Source: Streptomyces adelaidensis
GTDB taxonomy: Bacteria > Actinomycetota > Actinomycetes > Streptomycetales > Streptomycetaceae
Direction of reading: 5' to 3'
Assembly: GCF_016598475.1 (NCBI RefSeq)
Contig: NZ_JAEMUX010000023.1
Location: 52,482-116,481 of the forward strand
DNA length: 64,000 bases
The translations under genes and the position numbers were made by a program. The notes beneath the pieces were generated by a model. It saw only the letters and a program-made list of their open reading frames with translations, was not told where the DNA came from and ran no database searches. Positions 15,753 to 24,545 of this stretch are shown here, one piece after another. The number at the start of each line of letters is the position of its first letter. Within the stretch, counting starts at the first letter, position 1.

Positions 15753-17425
15753 CCGACGACCAGCACGGAGAGGGCACCCCGCAGCAGGGGGGCCAGGGCG
15801 GCTGGGAGCGGCTGCCGCAGGGTGACTACGACGACGGCGCCACCACGTTCGTACAGCTCCCCGAGGGGGGCATCGACGCGCTCCTCGCCGCCAATACCCC
15901 GCTCGCCGCGCCGGGCCACGGCTATGTGCCGCCGCCCATAGCGGGCAACCCGGGCCCCGCCGCCGGAGCCGATCCGTCCGCCCCGGGTGGCTGGACGATG
16001 CCGGCCGGGGGCGACCAGTGGCACGACCCGAACGCCGGGCAGCCGCAGCCGCCCGCGCAGGACGGGTTCACGTACAACCCCGCGTCGACCGGCCAGTGGA
16101 CGTTCGAGGAGCCCGGCGGGCAGGAAGGCGCCGCTCCCGGTCGCGATGTGACCGGCGAGTGGTCGATTCCGGTCGCCGGAGGTGATCTTCCGGACGAATC
16201 CGGCGAGTTCAGTACGTCCGCCCTTGTCGAGCAGTGGGGCGGAACCCCGCCCGCCACGCTCCCCGGCGGCGCCGCCGCGCCCTGGGCGACCGAGCAGATC
16301 GGCACGGCGTGGACCGCGCCGCCGCCCGCACGTGGCGAGGAGCGCGGCGCCGACGAACGCGCCGCCGAGCGCACGGCCGAGGGGTATTTCGGCGGGGAGA
16401 GCGTGCTCGGCGGGGCTCGGGAGGCCCCTGGGGGGCCCTCCGGGGCCGCTGGGGAGGCGTACACCGATTCGACCCCCCGGACCGCCAGGGACGACCCCGA
16501 GGCCGCCCAGGAGCCCGCTGGGCCGGTCGGTGAGGCGGACGCGGAGGCCCCGGAGACGGCCCTCGGCGCGCCCGAGGCCGCCGTGGCGACCGAGATCGAG
16601 ACCGACGGTGAGCCGGCCCTGGCTGAGGAGGCCGACGAGTCCGCGCCGCCCCCGCACGACGACCACCCCCTCGCCTCGTACGTCCTGCGCGTCAACGGCA
16701 CCGACCGGCCCGTCAGCGACGCCTGGATCGGTGAGTCGCTGCTCTACGTGCTGCGCGAGCGGCTCGGCCTCGCGGGCGCCAAGGACGGCTGCTCACAGGG
16801 CGAGTGCGGCGCCTGCAACGTGCAGGTCGACGGCCGGCTCGTGGCGTCCTGCCTGGTGCCCGCCGTCACCGCCGCGGGCAGCGAGGTACGCACCGTCGAG
16901 GGCCTCGCCGCCGACGGCCAGCCCTCGGACGTACAGCGCGCCCTCGCCAAGTGCGGCGCCGTGCAGTGCGGTTTCTGCGTCCCAGGCATGGCGATGACCG
17001 TGCACGACCTCCTTGAGGGCAACCCCGCGCCCACCGACCTGGAGACCCGCCAGGCGCTCTGCGGCAACCTCTGCCGCTGCTCGGGCTACCGGGGCGTCCT
17101 GGCGGCCGTACACGAGGTCGTCTCCGAACGCGAGGCACACACGGCCGCCGAGAACGACACCGCCGCGGCCGCCGACGAGGCACGTATCCCGCACCAGGCG
17201 GGCCCCGGCGCGGGCGGCGTCAACACGGCGGCGTACGACTCCCAGGGAGCACCGCCGCAAGGACCCCACGACCCCGACCAGTCGTACGGCGGCCAGGGGC
17301 TGTCGTTCGGCGGTCAGCACGACTCGTACGGCGGCCAGGACCGGTCGTTCGCCGATTTCGGTGACCAGGACGACTCGTACGGCGGTCAGGGCCGGTCGTT
17401 CGGCCAGGACGGAGGCCAGGCGTGA
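15749..17425 (+). CDS. Molybdenum hydroxylase 2Fe-2S subunit with long disordered extensions
   Basis: 558 residues, against about 160-170 for a normal small subunit. Residues ~305-465 are the functional part. A plant-type ferredoxin domain has Cys ligands in KDGCSQGECGACNVQVDGRLVASC. A helical domain with the second cluster has CGAVQCGFCVPGM and CGNLCRCSGYRG. Residues 1-300 are Gly/Pro/Ala/Glu-rich without predicted structure. The last ~90 residues contain DSYGGQ and RSFG repeats. The extended coding frame upstream of 15749 is only the absence of stops in GC-rich DNA. GTG start and TGA stop overlap both neighbours, so all three subunits are coupled. Confidence 0.9.
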   Translation: MTDDQHGEGTPQQGGQGGWERLPQGDYDDGATTFVQLPEGGIDALLAANTPLAAPGHGYVPPPIAGNPGPAAGADPSAPGGWTMPAGGDQWHDPNAGQPQPPAQDGFTYNPASTGQWTFEEPGGQEGAAPGRDVTGEWSIPVAGGDLPDESGEFSTSALVEQWGGTPPATLPGGAAAPWATEQIGTAWTAPPPARGEERGADERAAERTAEGYFGGESVLGGAREAPGGPSGAAGEAYTDSTPRTARDDPEAAQEPAGPVGEADAEAPETALGAPEAAVATEIETDGEPALAEEADESAPPPHDDHPLASYVLRVNGTDRPVSDAWIGESLLYVLRERLGLAGAKDGCSQGECGACNVQVDGRLVASCLVPAVTAAGSEVRTVEGLAADGQPSDVQRALAKCGAVQCGFCVPGMAMTVHDLLEGNPAPTDLETRQALCGNLCRCSGYRGVLAAVHEVVSEREAHTAAENDTAAAADEARIPHQAGPGAGGVNTAAYDSQGAPPQGPHDPDQSYGGQGLSFGGQHDSYGGQDRSFADFGDQDDSYGGQGRSFGQDGGQA

Positions 17426-19746
17426 GCAACGAAGCCGCCACCGCGATGCCCGCGGTCCCCGGGACCCCCGGCGAGAACGCGTCCGCCCCGGAGCAACTGC
17501 CGCACGGCCTGGGTGTGTCCCTGCCGTCGGCCGACACGCGCGCCAAGTCGGAGGGCACCTTCCCGTACGCGGCCGACCTGTGGGCCGAGGGCCTGCTGTG
17601 GGCCGCCGTGCTCCGCTCGCCGCACCCGCACGCGCGCATCGTCTCCATCGACACGTCCCACGCGCGCGAGATGCCCGGTGTGCGGGCCGTCATCACCCAC
17701 GAGGACGTGCCGGGCGTCGCCCTGCACGGCCGAGGCAAGGCCGACCGGCCGCTGTTCGCCTCCGAGGTCGTACGCCACCACGGCGAGCCCATCGCGGCCG
17801 TCGCCGCCGACCACCCGGACACCGCGCGGATGGCCGCCGCCGCTGTCATCGTCGAGTACGAGGTACTCGACCCGGTGATCGACCCGGAGCAGGCCTTCGA
17901 GGCCGAGCCCCTGCACCCCGACGGCAACCTGATCCGGCACATCCCGCTGCGCCACGGTGACCCGAACGCGGCCGGTGAGATCGTCGTCGAGGGCCAGTAC
18001 CGCATCGGCCGCGCGGACCCGGCCCCCATCGGCGCCGAGGCCGGCCTCGCCGTGCCCCGCCCCGACGGCGGCGTCGAGCTGTACGTCGCCTCCACCGACC
18101 CGCACACCGACCGCGACGCGGCCGCCGCCTGCTACGGCCTGCCGCCCGACCGGGTCAAGATCGTCGTCACCGGGGTCCCCGGCGCCACCGGCGACCGCGA
18201 GGACCAGGGCTTCCAGCTGCCGCTCGGCCTGCTGGCGCTGAAGACCGGCTGCCCGGTGAAGCTGACGGCGACCCGTGAGGAATCCTTCCTGGGCCACGCC
18301 CACCGGCATCCCACGTTGTTGAGGTACCGCCATCACGCGGACGCCGACGGCAAGCTGATCAAGGTCGAGGCGCAGATCCTGCTCGACGGGGGCGCGTATG
18401 CCGACACCTCCTCGGAGGCGCTGGCGGCGGCGGTGTCGTTCGCCTGCGGCCCGTACATCGTCCCGAACGCCTTCATCGAGGGCTGGGCGGTCCGCACCAA
18501 CAACCCGCCCTCCGGCCATGTGCGCGGCGAGGGCGCCATGCAGGTCTGCGCCGCCTACGAGGCGCAGATGGACAAGCTGGCGAAGAAGCTGGGCCTCGAC
18601 CCGGCGGAACTGCGTATGCGCAATGTGATGTCCACGGGTGATGTGCTGCCGACGGGCCAGTCGGTGACCTGCCCGGCCCCGGTCGCCGAACTCCTCCAGG
18701 CCGTCCAGGAGTTCCCGCTGCCCGCCCTCCCCAAGGACACGCCCGAGGAGGAGTGGCTGCTCCCCGGCGGCCCCGAGGGCGCGGGTGAGCCGGGCGCGGT
18801 CCGCCGTGGCGTCGGCTACGGCCTCGGCATGGTCCACATGCTCGGCGCCGAGGGCGCTGACGAGGTCTCCACGGCCACCGTGAAGGTCCACGACGGCATC
18901 GCGACCGTCCTCTGCGCGGCCGTCGACACCGGACAGGGCTTCTCCACCCTCGCCCGGCAGATCGTCCAGGAGACCCTCGGCATCGACGAGGTCCACATCG
19001 CCCAGGTCGACACCGACCAGCCCCCGTCGGGCCCGAGCTGCCGCGGCCGCCACACCTGGGTCTCCGGCGGCGCGGTGGAGCGAGCGGCCAGGATGGTCCG
19101 TACGCAGCTGCTGCAACCGCTCGCCCACAAGTTCGGCATGTCCACGGAGCTGCTGCAGATCGCCGACGGCAAGATCACGTCGTACGACGGTGTCCTGTCG
19201 ACCACGGTCATGGAGGCCATGGACGGCAAGGAACTCTGGGCCACGGCCCAGTGCCGCCCGCACCCGACCGAGCCGCTGGACGGCGCCGGCCAGGGCGACG
19301 CCTTCGTCGGTCTCGCCTTCTGCGCGATCCGCGCGGTCGTGGACGTCGACATCGAGCTCGGCTCGGTACGGGTCGTGGAGCTGGCGGTCGCCCAGGACGT
19401 CGGCCGGATCCTCAACCCGACGCAGCTCGCCGCGCGCATCGAGGCGGGCGTCACCCAGGGCGTGGGCATCGCGCTCACGGAGAACCTCCGCACCCCCCGA
19501 GGCCTGATCCGTCACCCCGACCTGACCGGCTACGCCCTGCCCACCGCCCTCGACACCCCCGACATCCAGATCGTCAAACTGGTCGAGGAACGGGACGTGG
19601 TGGCGCCCTTCGGCGCGAAGGCGGCCAGCGCGGTGCCGGTCGTCACGTCTCCGGCGGCCGTCGCGGCGGCGGTACGGGCCGCCACGGGCCGCCCCGTGAA
19701 CCGCCTGCCGATCCGCCCGCAGGCGGCGGTGGTGACGGGCACGTGA
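17422..19746 (+). CDS. Molybdenum hydroxylase large (molybdopterin) subunit
   Basis: 774 residues, xanthine dehydrogenase/CoxL family. The N-terminal a/b hammerhead domain (about 35-145, AVLRSPHPHARIVSID) precedes the molybdopterin-binding domains with EDQGFQLPLGLLAL, YRHHADADGKL and PPSGHVRGEGAMQVCAAYEAQMD. The near-C-terminal region reads DVVAPFGAKAASAVPVVTSPAAVAAAV. In xanthine dehydrogenases this is where the GVGE motif supplies the base that activates Mo-bound water; no Glu is visible here. The CoxL loop AYxCSFR is also absent. Substrate therefore unknown, and a non-standard reaction or loss of activity is possible. Confidence 0.88.
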   Translation: MSNEAATAMPAVPGTPGENASAPEQLPHGLGVSLPSADTRAKSEGTFPYAADLWAEGLLWAAVLRSPHPHARIVSIDTSHAREMPGVRAVITHEDVPGVALHGRGKADRPLFASEVVRHHGEPIAAVAADHPDTARMAAAAVIVEYEVLDPVIDPEQAFEAEPLHPDGNLIRHIPLRHGDPNAAGEIVVEGQYRIGRADPAPIGAEAGLAVPRPDGGVELYVASTDPHTDRDAAAACYGLPPDRVKIVVTGVPGATGDREDQGFQLPLGLLALKTGCPVKLTATREESFLGHAHRHPTLLRYRHHADADGKLIKVEAQILLDGGAYADTSSEALAAAVSFACGPYIVPNAFIEGWAVRTNNPPSGHVRGEGAMQVCAAYEAQMDKLAKKLGLDPAELRMRNVMSTGDVLPTGQSVTCPAPVAELLQAVQEFPLPALPKDTPEEEWLLPGGPEGAGEPGAVRRGVGYGLGMVHMLGAEGADEVSTATVKVHDGIATVLCAAVDTGQGFSTLARQIVQETLGIDEVHIAQVDTDQPPSGPSCRGRHTWVSGGAVERAARMVRTQLLQPLAHKFGMSTELLQIADGKITSYDGVLSTTVMEAMDGKELWATAQCRPHPTEPLDGAGQGDAFVGLAFCAIRAVVDVDIELGSVRVVELAVAQDVGRILNPTQLAARIEAGVTQGVGIALTENLRTPRGLIRHPDLTGYALPTALDTPDIQIVKLVEERDVVAPFGAKAASAVPVVTSPAAVAAAVRAATGRPVNRLPIRPQAAVVTGT

Positions 19747-19951
19747 GCGCGGCCTCGCCCGCCCCGCGGCGCATGCCCACAGCCGGTGGCTCACAGCCGG
19801 TGGCTCACAGCTCCTGAAGTGCGTCTTCGCGCGTAATTCCGGGCGTTGTCAGTGGGGCGGCGTATGGTTCTTGGCAGTGGGGACGACCGCTGAGCGGTGA
19901 GTGATTCCCGCTCGGGGGAAGTACGTTGCGAACCATGTGCCGGGGGGAGCC

Positions 19952-20581
19952 ATGAGCACGATGACGATGGGAACAATGGGCCTGACGGACCTGAACGACC
20001 TGAACGATTTGAACCACTTGAACACCCTGGACGACTTGACGGCCGTGACAGCGGTGGGCGGGCCGGTCACCCGGTCGGGGCTGGCGCTGGACCTGCCGGC
20101 CCGCCTGCTGGACGAGGAGTTCGGGCAGAGCAAGGTGTGGCGCTTCGAGGACTTCGACTTCCCGGCCACGCTCATCCACGAGCCGACCCGCCGCTTCCTG
20201 CGCGACATGGGCCTGCCCGAGGACCACGGCTTCTTCCAGCTCGACACGGACATCCCGCTGCCGACCCTCGCCGAGTACAACGCGGGCGAGCGCCCCGGCG
20301 AGCTCCCGCCCGGCCGACTCCCCGCCAGAGCCGCCCACTTGATCCGCCTCGGCCACTTCGTCGAAGGCAACAGCCTCGTCGTCGACGGCACCACCGGCGC
20401 GGTCCTCAACTGGAGCGACCCCGAGTCCACCCTCACCTCCCTCGACGCCGACATCTCCACCCTCGCCTTCACGCTGTGGCTGCTGCACCGCGAGAACCGC
20501 GAGAACCGCGAGAACCGCGAGGAGACGGCTGCGTGCTGCTGGGTGGAGCGGCTGCGGAACGAGGCCTGCGCGGGGCTCTGA
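19952..20581 (+). CDS. SUKH-4 family immunity-type protein
   Basis: 209 residues with a strong GGGGGGAG ribosome site. The SUKH (SMI1/KNR4-like) features are the LPARLLDEEFG start of the fold, HLIRLGHFVEGNSLVVDGTTGAVLNW and ISTLAFTLWLLH. Such proteins are usually immunity factors against polymorphic toxins, or Streptomyces paralogues of unknown role. No toxin gene is adjacent. Two short tandem repeats mark the termini: DLNDLNDLN-like units near residues 12-25 and three RENRE units near 180-192. Both look like replication slippage. Function beyond family membership is unknown. Confidence 0.82.
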   Translation: MSTMTMGTMGLTDLNDLNDLNHLNTLDDLTAVTAVGGPVTRSGLALDLPARLLDEEFGQSKVWRFEDFDFPATLIHEPTRRFLRDMGLPEDHGFFQLDTDIPLPTLAEYNAGERPGELPPGRLPARAAHLIRLGHFVEGNSLVVDGTTGAVLNWSDPESTLTSLDADISTLAFTLWLLHRENRENRENREETAACCWVERLRNEACAGL

Positions 20582-20642
20582 GGCGCCTGCCTGCCCCAGA
20601 GGACCTGGTCGCGGCCGTCTCGCTCAGGACAGCACGCGGTAG

Positions 20643-20936
20643 GTGACTGGCCTCGTCATCGCCTCCACCAGCGTGCTGCTGCTCAAGCTCTCCGCCCCCG
20701 AGGAGGCCGGCACCAGCTCCGCCGCCCTCCAGATGTCCGACGGCCTCTCCAACGCGCTGCTGCTGGCCGCGTGCGGCGCGGCCTTCGCCGGGCTGGGCGG
20801 CGGCGCGGTCGGCCACTCGGCGACCGCGGCCGCCGGTGCCGCGTCGCATGCGGCCGCCTTCGTCGCGGTGTTCCTGCCGATGGCGGGGGTGGCGTTGGTG
20901 GGGGCTTGGGTGACCACGCGGGTGCGGGCCCCGTAG
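20643..20936 (+). pseudogene. C-terminal remnant of an MFS transporter
   Basis: About 97 residues open from GTG 20643 to TAG. GLVIASTSVLLLKLSAPEEAGTSSAALQMSDGLSNALLL followed by two Ala/Gly-rich helices and VALVGAWVTTRVR is the typical last quarter of a drug-efflux MFS protein (last two or three helices). An in-frame TAG directly precedes the GTG and there is no N-terminal portion upstream, where the SUKH-4 gene ends 61 bp earlier. I read it as a deletion relic left when the island formed. Confidence 0.72.
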
Positions 20937-20941
20937 CCGGG

Positions 20942-20974
20942 GATGGTACCAATTTGACCCCACGCGATGGTACC
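20942..20974. promoter_or_regulatory. Duplicated GATGGTACC operator of the toxin-antitoxin operon
   Basis: GATGGTACCAATTTG (20942) and GATGGTACCGTTTTG (20966) are direct repeats 24 bp apart, each holding the palindrome GGTACC. A third partial GGTA follows at 20981. They sit immediately upstream of the RHH gene, where autoregulating ribbon-helix-helix antitoxins bind. Confidence 0.65.
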
Positions 20975-20982
20975 GTTTTGGT

Positions 20983-21183
20983 ATGGCTATGAACCTGCGT
21001 CTTCGTGATGACCAGACCGAAGCTCTGAAGTTGCGCGCCGAGGAAGAGGGCACGAGCATGCACGCAATACTGCTGAGGGCCGTGGACGACTACCTGGCCA
21101 GGACGGCGCACGAGGCGCTGGTCCGTAAGGCTGCCAAGGAGCAGACAGCCAAATGGGCCGAGCTGCTGGAGCGGCTGAAGTGA
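20983..21183 (+). CDS. Ribbon-helix-helix antitoxin of a Doc-type module
   Basis: 66 residues, MAMNLRLRDDQTEALKLRAEEEGTSMHAILLRAVDDYL: a short strand followed by two helices, the RHH DNA-binding fold, then a helical Ala/Lys/Glu tail (residues 42-66) expected to wrap the toxin. No Shine-Dalgarno is visible before ATG 20983 or ATG 20989, so a leaderless mRNA is likely. Coupled by GTGA overlap to the toxin gene. It should repress its own operon through the repeats at 20942-20974. Confidence 0.88.
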   Translation: MAMNLRLRDDQTEALKLRAEEEGTSMHAILLRAVDDYLARTAHEALVRKAAKEQTAKWAELLERLK

Positions 21184-21560
21184 CCTACGTCTACCTGTCG
21201 GCCGAGGACGTTCTGGCCATCGCCGACCTGGCGGTCGATGACCAGCACGTCATCGTGCGGGATGCCGGCCTGCTGGAATCGGCCGTGCACCGCCCCTCGG
21301 CTTCGATGTTCGGGCAGGAGGCGTACAGCGATCTGTTCGACAAGGCGGCCGCACTCCTCCAGTCACTGGCGATCAATCACCCCTTCATCGACGGGAACAA
21401 GCGCACGGCCTGGGTGGCCTGTGTCGTCTTCCTGGGGATGAACGAGGTGCAGTTGCGACCGGACATCAATGCGGCGGAGCGCCTGGTCATCGCTGTCTCG
21501 ACCGGCAGCCTCGATGAGGTCAAGGCCATCTCCGAGGCATTGCGCGACCTGGCTGAGTAG
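21180..21560 (+). CDS. doc: Doc family (Fic fold) toxin
   Basis: 126 residues, the standard Doc size. The Fic core motif HPFIDGNKRTA (about residues 63-73) is intact, with the catalytic His and the phosphate-anchoring NKR. Known Doc proteins phosphorylate EF-Tu and stop translation until neutralised. It begins LSAEDVLAIADLAV as other Doc toxins do. The antitoxin gene overlaps upstream. The module lies between a decayed MFS gene and a core helicase, in a small island that looks horizontally acquired. Confidence 0.9.
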   Translation: MTYVYLSAEDVLAIADLAVDDQHVIVRDAGLLESAVHRPSASMFGQEAYSDLFDKAAALLQSLAINHPFIDGNKRTAWVACVVFLGMNEVQLRPDINAAERLVIAVSTGSLDEVKAISEALRDLAE

Positions 21561-21722
21561 CGATGTGACCTCGGTCCCATCCTTGGGCGACCAGACGCGG
21601 TTCGCACATTGACGCAACGGGGCCGCCGGTAGGGTGGCCCGGTTGTCATACGTAGCCGAGGTGTCCTGCATCTCGCCGCTTCGCCGAGCTGCCCGTCCGT
21701 CACCCACCACCAACCGGAGACC

Positions 21723-23522
21723 GTGACTACCACCGCCGCCTCCTCGACGTCGAACCACCACCTCTCACCCGCCTTCCCCGGCCGTGCCCCCTGGGGTACC
21801 GCCGGCAAGCTGCGCGCTTGGCAGCAGGCGGCCATGGAGAGGTATCTCCAGGAGCAGCCGCGGGACTTCCTCGCGGTCGCCACCCCGGGCGCCGGGAAGA
21901 CCACCTTCGCGCTGACGCTCGCCTCCTGGTTGCTGCACCATCACGTCGTGCAGCAGGTGACGGTCGTGGCGCCCACCGAGCATCTGAAGAAGCAGTGGGC
22001 CGAGGCCGCCGCGCGGATAGGGATCAAGCTGGATCCCGAGTACAGCGCGGGGCCGCTCAGCAAGGAGTACGACGGGATCGCGATCACGTACGCGGGCGTC
22101 GGCGTACGGCCCATGCTGCATCGCAATCGCGTCGAACAGCGCAAGACGCTGGTCATTCTCGACGAGATCCACCACGCCGGTGACAGCAAGTCCTGGGGCG
22201 AGGCGTGCCTCGAGGCGTTCGAGCCCGCCACCCGGCGGCTCGCGCTCACCGGTACGCCCTTCCGGTCCGACACCAACCCCATCCCCTTCGTGGCCTACGA
22301 GGAGGGGACGGACGGGATCCGGCGGTCGTCCGCCGACTACACGTACGGATACGGCAACGCGCTCGCCGACAACGTCGTGCGGCCCGTCATCTTCCTCTCC
22401 TACAGCGGCAACATGCGGTGGCGGACCAAGGCGGGCGACGAGATCGCGGCGCGGCTCGGCGAACCGATGACCAAGGACGCGATCAGCCAGGCCTGGCGTA
22501 CGGCCCTCGATCCGCGCGGCGAGTGGATGCCGAGTGTGCTGCGCGCCGCCGACCAGCGGCTGACCGAGGTCAGGAAGGGCATCCCGGACGCCGGCGCCCT
22601 CGTCATCGCCACCGACCAGGACTCCGCGCGTGCCTACGCCAAGCTGATCCGGGAGATCACGGGGACCAGCGCGACGGTCGTACTGTCCGACGATTCGGGC
22701 GCGTCGGACCGTATCGACGAGTTCAGTGCGAACACCGCCCGGTGGATGGTCGCCGTGCGGATGGTGTCCGAGGGGGTGGACGTGCCCCGGCTGGCGGTGG
22801 GGGTCTACGCCACCACCATCTCCACCCCGCTCTTCTTCGCCCAGGCCGTCGGACGATTCGTACGGTCCCGGCGGCGCGGCGAGACCGCGTCCGTGTTCCT
22901 GCCGACCGTGCCCGACCTGCTCACCTGGGCCAACGAGATGGAGGTGGAGCGGGACCACGCCCTCGACAAGCCGAAGAAGCAGGGCGAGGAGGACCCGTAC
23001 GCCGAGGAGGACAAGCTCCTCCAGGAGGCGGAGAGGGAGCAGGACGAGGACACCGGCGATCAGGACATGCTGCCGTTCGAGGCGCTCGAGTCCGACGCCG
23101 TGTTCGACCGGGTCATGTACAACGGCGCCGAGTTCGGCATGCAGGCCCACCCCGGCAGCGCGGAGGAGCAGGACTACCTCGGGATTCCGGGGCTGCTGGA
23201 GCCCGACCAGGTGCAGCTGCTGCTCCAGAAGAGGCAGGCCCGGCAGATCGCGCACAGCCGCCGCAAGCCGGACGCGGAGGCCGACCTCGTCGAACTCCCC
23301 GCCGACCGGCGGCCCGTAGTCACCCACAAAGAACTCCTTGAGCTGCGTAAACAGCTCAACGGGATGGTCGGCGCGTACTCCCACCAGAGCGGCAAGCCGC
23401 ACGGTGTCATCCACACCGAGGTGCGCCGGGTGTGCGGCGGACCGCCGAGCGCCGAGGCCACGGCCGGGCAGCTGCGGCAGCGGATCGCCAAGGTGCAGGA
23501 GTGGGCCACCCGGATGAAGTGA
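21723..23522 (+). CDS. DEAD/DEAH-box (SF2) helicase
   Basis: 599 residues. Motif I reads ATPGAGKTTFAL, motif II LVILDEIHHAGD (DEIH box), motif III LALTGTPFRSD, and motif VI QAVGRFVRSRRRGE. The N-terminal Q-like segment is LRAWQQAAMERYL. The C-terminal third is acidic (EEDPYAEEDKLLQEAEREQDEDTGDQD) and lacks a known domain. Similar to RAD25/XPB-like single-gene helicases of actinobacteria; substrate unknown. GTG 21723 follows CCGGAGA. Monocistronic; a 375-bp gap follows. Confidence 0.88.
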   Translation: MTTTAASSTSNHHLSPAFPGRAPWGTAGKLRAWQQAAMERYLQEQPRDFLAVATPGAGKTTFALTLASWLLHHHVVQQVTVVAPTEHLKKQWAEAAARIGIKLDPEYSAGPLSKEYDGIAITYAGVGVRPMLHRNRVEQRKTLVILDEIHHAGDSKSWGEACLEAFEPATRRLALTGTPFRSDTNPIPFVAYEEGTDGIRRSSADYTYGYGNALADNVVRPVIFLSYSGNMRWRTKAGDEIAARLGEPMTKDAISQAWRTALDPRGEWMPSVLRAADQRLTEVRKGIPDAGALVIATDQDSARAYAKLIREITGTSATVVLSDDSGASDRIDEFSANTARWMVAVRMVSEGVDVPRLAVGVYATTISTPLFFAQAVGRFVRSRRRGETASVFLPTVPDLLTWANEMEVERDHALDKPKKQGEEDPYAEEDKLLQEAEREQDEDTGDQDMLPFEALESDAVFDRVMYNGAEFGMQAHPGSAEEQDYLGIPGLLEPDQVQLLLQKRQARQIAHSRRKPDAEADLVELPADRRPVVTHKELLELRKQLNGMVGAYSHQSGKPHGVIHTEVRRVCGGPPSAEATAGQLRQRIAKVQEWATRMK

Positions 23523-23897
23523 CGTCCGGACGCTCTGCCCTCCGGGGGAGTGCGGCCGGGAGTGCGTCCGGGCGTACGGCTTCCCGTGTGCGCTGGGTGC
23601 GGGGTGGTGCGCGCCCGTCAGATACGCCCCGCATATCGCGACAAAAGGAAGTAGTCCATACCGGTCACTGACCGGATTCTGGACGGAGTCTTCCGCTGAG
23701 CGAACCCGCTCGTCTACTGTCCCGCTACGCACAACGCCCCGTGGCAGCGCCGCCGCGGAGCGCAGCCGTGAAGCGACTCCGCCCGGATCCGACCGGGTTC
23801 AGCCGATCGGCGGCCTCTGTAGCGCGTCGCCGAACGGGACCGGTGTCGCATCAGCCGCGACAGGGGTCGCCGCCCTCACCAAGAAGGAGTGGGCGTC
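23523..23897. other. 375-bp intergenic region, helicase to iclR gene
   Basis: No gene found. It holds a perfect 15-bp palindrome at 23661-23675 (listed separately) and the AAGGAG ribosome site for the regulator. GC-rich dyads just after the helicase stop may terminate that gene. Confidence 0.45.
23661..23675. promoter_or_regulatory. Palindrome CCGGTCA-C-TGACCGG
   Basis: Perfect 7-bp arms around one base, 223 bp upstream of the IclR-type gene. IclR proteins bind palindromes of about this length, so an autoregulatory site is plausible. The distance is long, which weakens the case. Confidence 0.35.
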
Positions 23898-24539
23898 GTG
23901 ACCGCGGAGACCTCTCAAACACTCGATCGAGGACTGCGGGTCCTCAAGCTGCTCGCCGACACCGATCACGGGCTGACCGTCACCGAGTTGTCCAACAAGC
24001 TCGGAGTCAACCGGACCGTGGTGTACCGCTTGCTCGCCACCCTGGAACAGCACTCCCTCGTACGCCGTGACCTGGGCGGACGTGCCCGGGTCGGGCTGGG
24101 GGTGCTGCGGCTCGGACGCCAGGTCCATCCGCTGGTACGGGAAGCCGCGTTGCCCGCGCTGCGGTCGCTGGCCGAGGACATCGGGGCCACGGCCCATCTC
24201 ACCCTCGTCGACGGCACCGAGGCCTTGGCCGTCGCCGTCGTCGAACCCACGTGGACGGACTACCACGTGGCGTACCGGCCCGGATTCCGGCACGCCCTGG
24301 ACCGGGGGGCCGCGGGACGGGCCATCCTCTCGGCGCGCCAGCAGCCGAAGGACGGGCCCGGGTACACCCTCACCCATGGCGAGCTGGAGGCGGGGGCCAG
24401 CGGGGCCGCGGCGCCACTGCTCGGGGTGACCGGGGTCGAGGGCAGCGTCGGGGTGGTGATGCTGGCCGACGCGATTCCGGAGCGGGTCGGGCCGCGTGTC
24501 ATGGACGCGGCCCGAGAGGTGGCTGACGCGTTGCGGTGA
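23898..24539 (+). CDS. IclR family transcriptional regulator
   Basis: 213 residues from GTG 23898 (AAGGAG, 8-nt spacing). N-terminal winged HTH (about 5-65, LTVTELSNKLGVNRTVVYRLLATLEQHSLV) and a C-terminal effector domain (about 85-210) with the IclR pattern DRGAAGRAIL. It ends about 35 residues short of a full IclR (~250), mainly in the region before the final helices. Effector and targets unknown. The alpha/beta hydrolase gene converges on it with a 6-bp gap. Confidence 0.87.
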   Translation: MTAETSQTLDRGLRVLKLLADTDHGLTVTELSNKLGVNRTVVYRLLATLEQHSLVRRDLGGRARVGLGVLRLGRQVHPLVREAALPALRSLAEDIGATAHLTLVDGTEALAVAVVEPTWTDYHVAYRPGFRHALDRGAAGRAILSARQQPKDGPGYTLTHGELEAGASGAAAPLLGVTGVEGSVGVVMLADAIPERVGPRVMDAAREVADALR

Positions 24540-24545
24540 CCGCGG

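Noticed and set aside
17386..19794. 802-codon antisense frame over the molybdenum hydroxylase
   Set aside because: Shadow of the real gene; composition is not protein-like.
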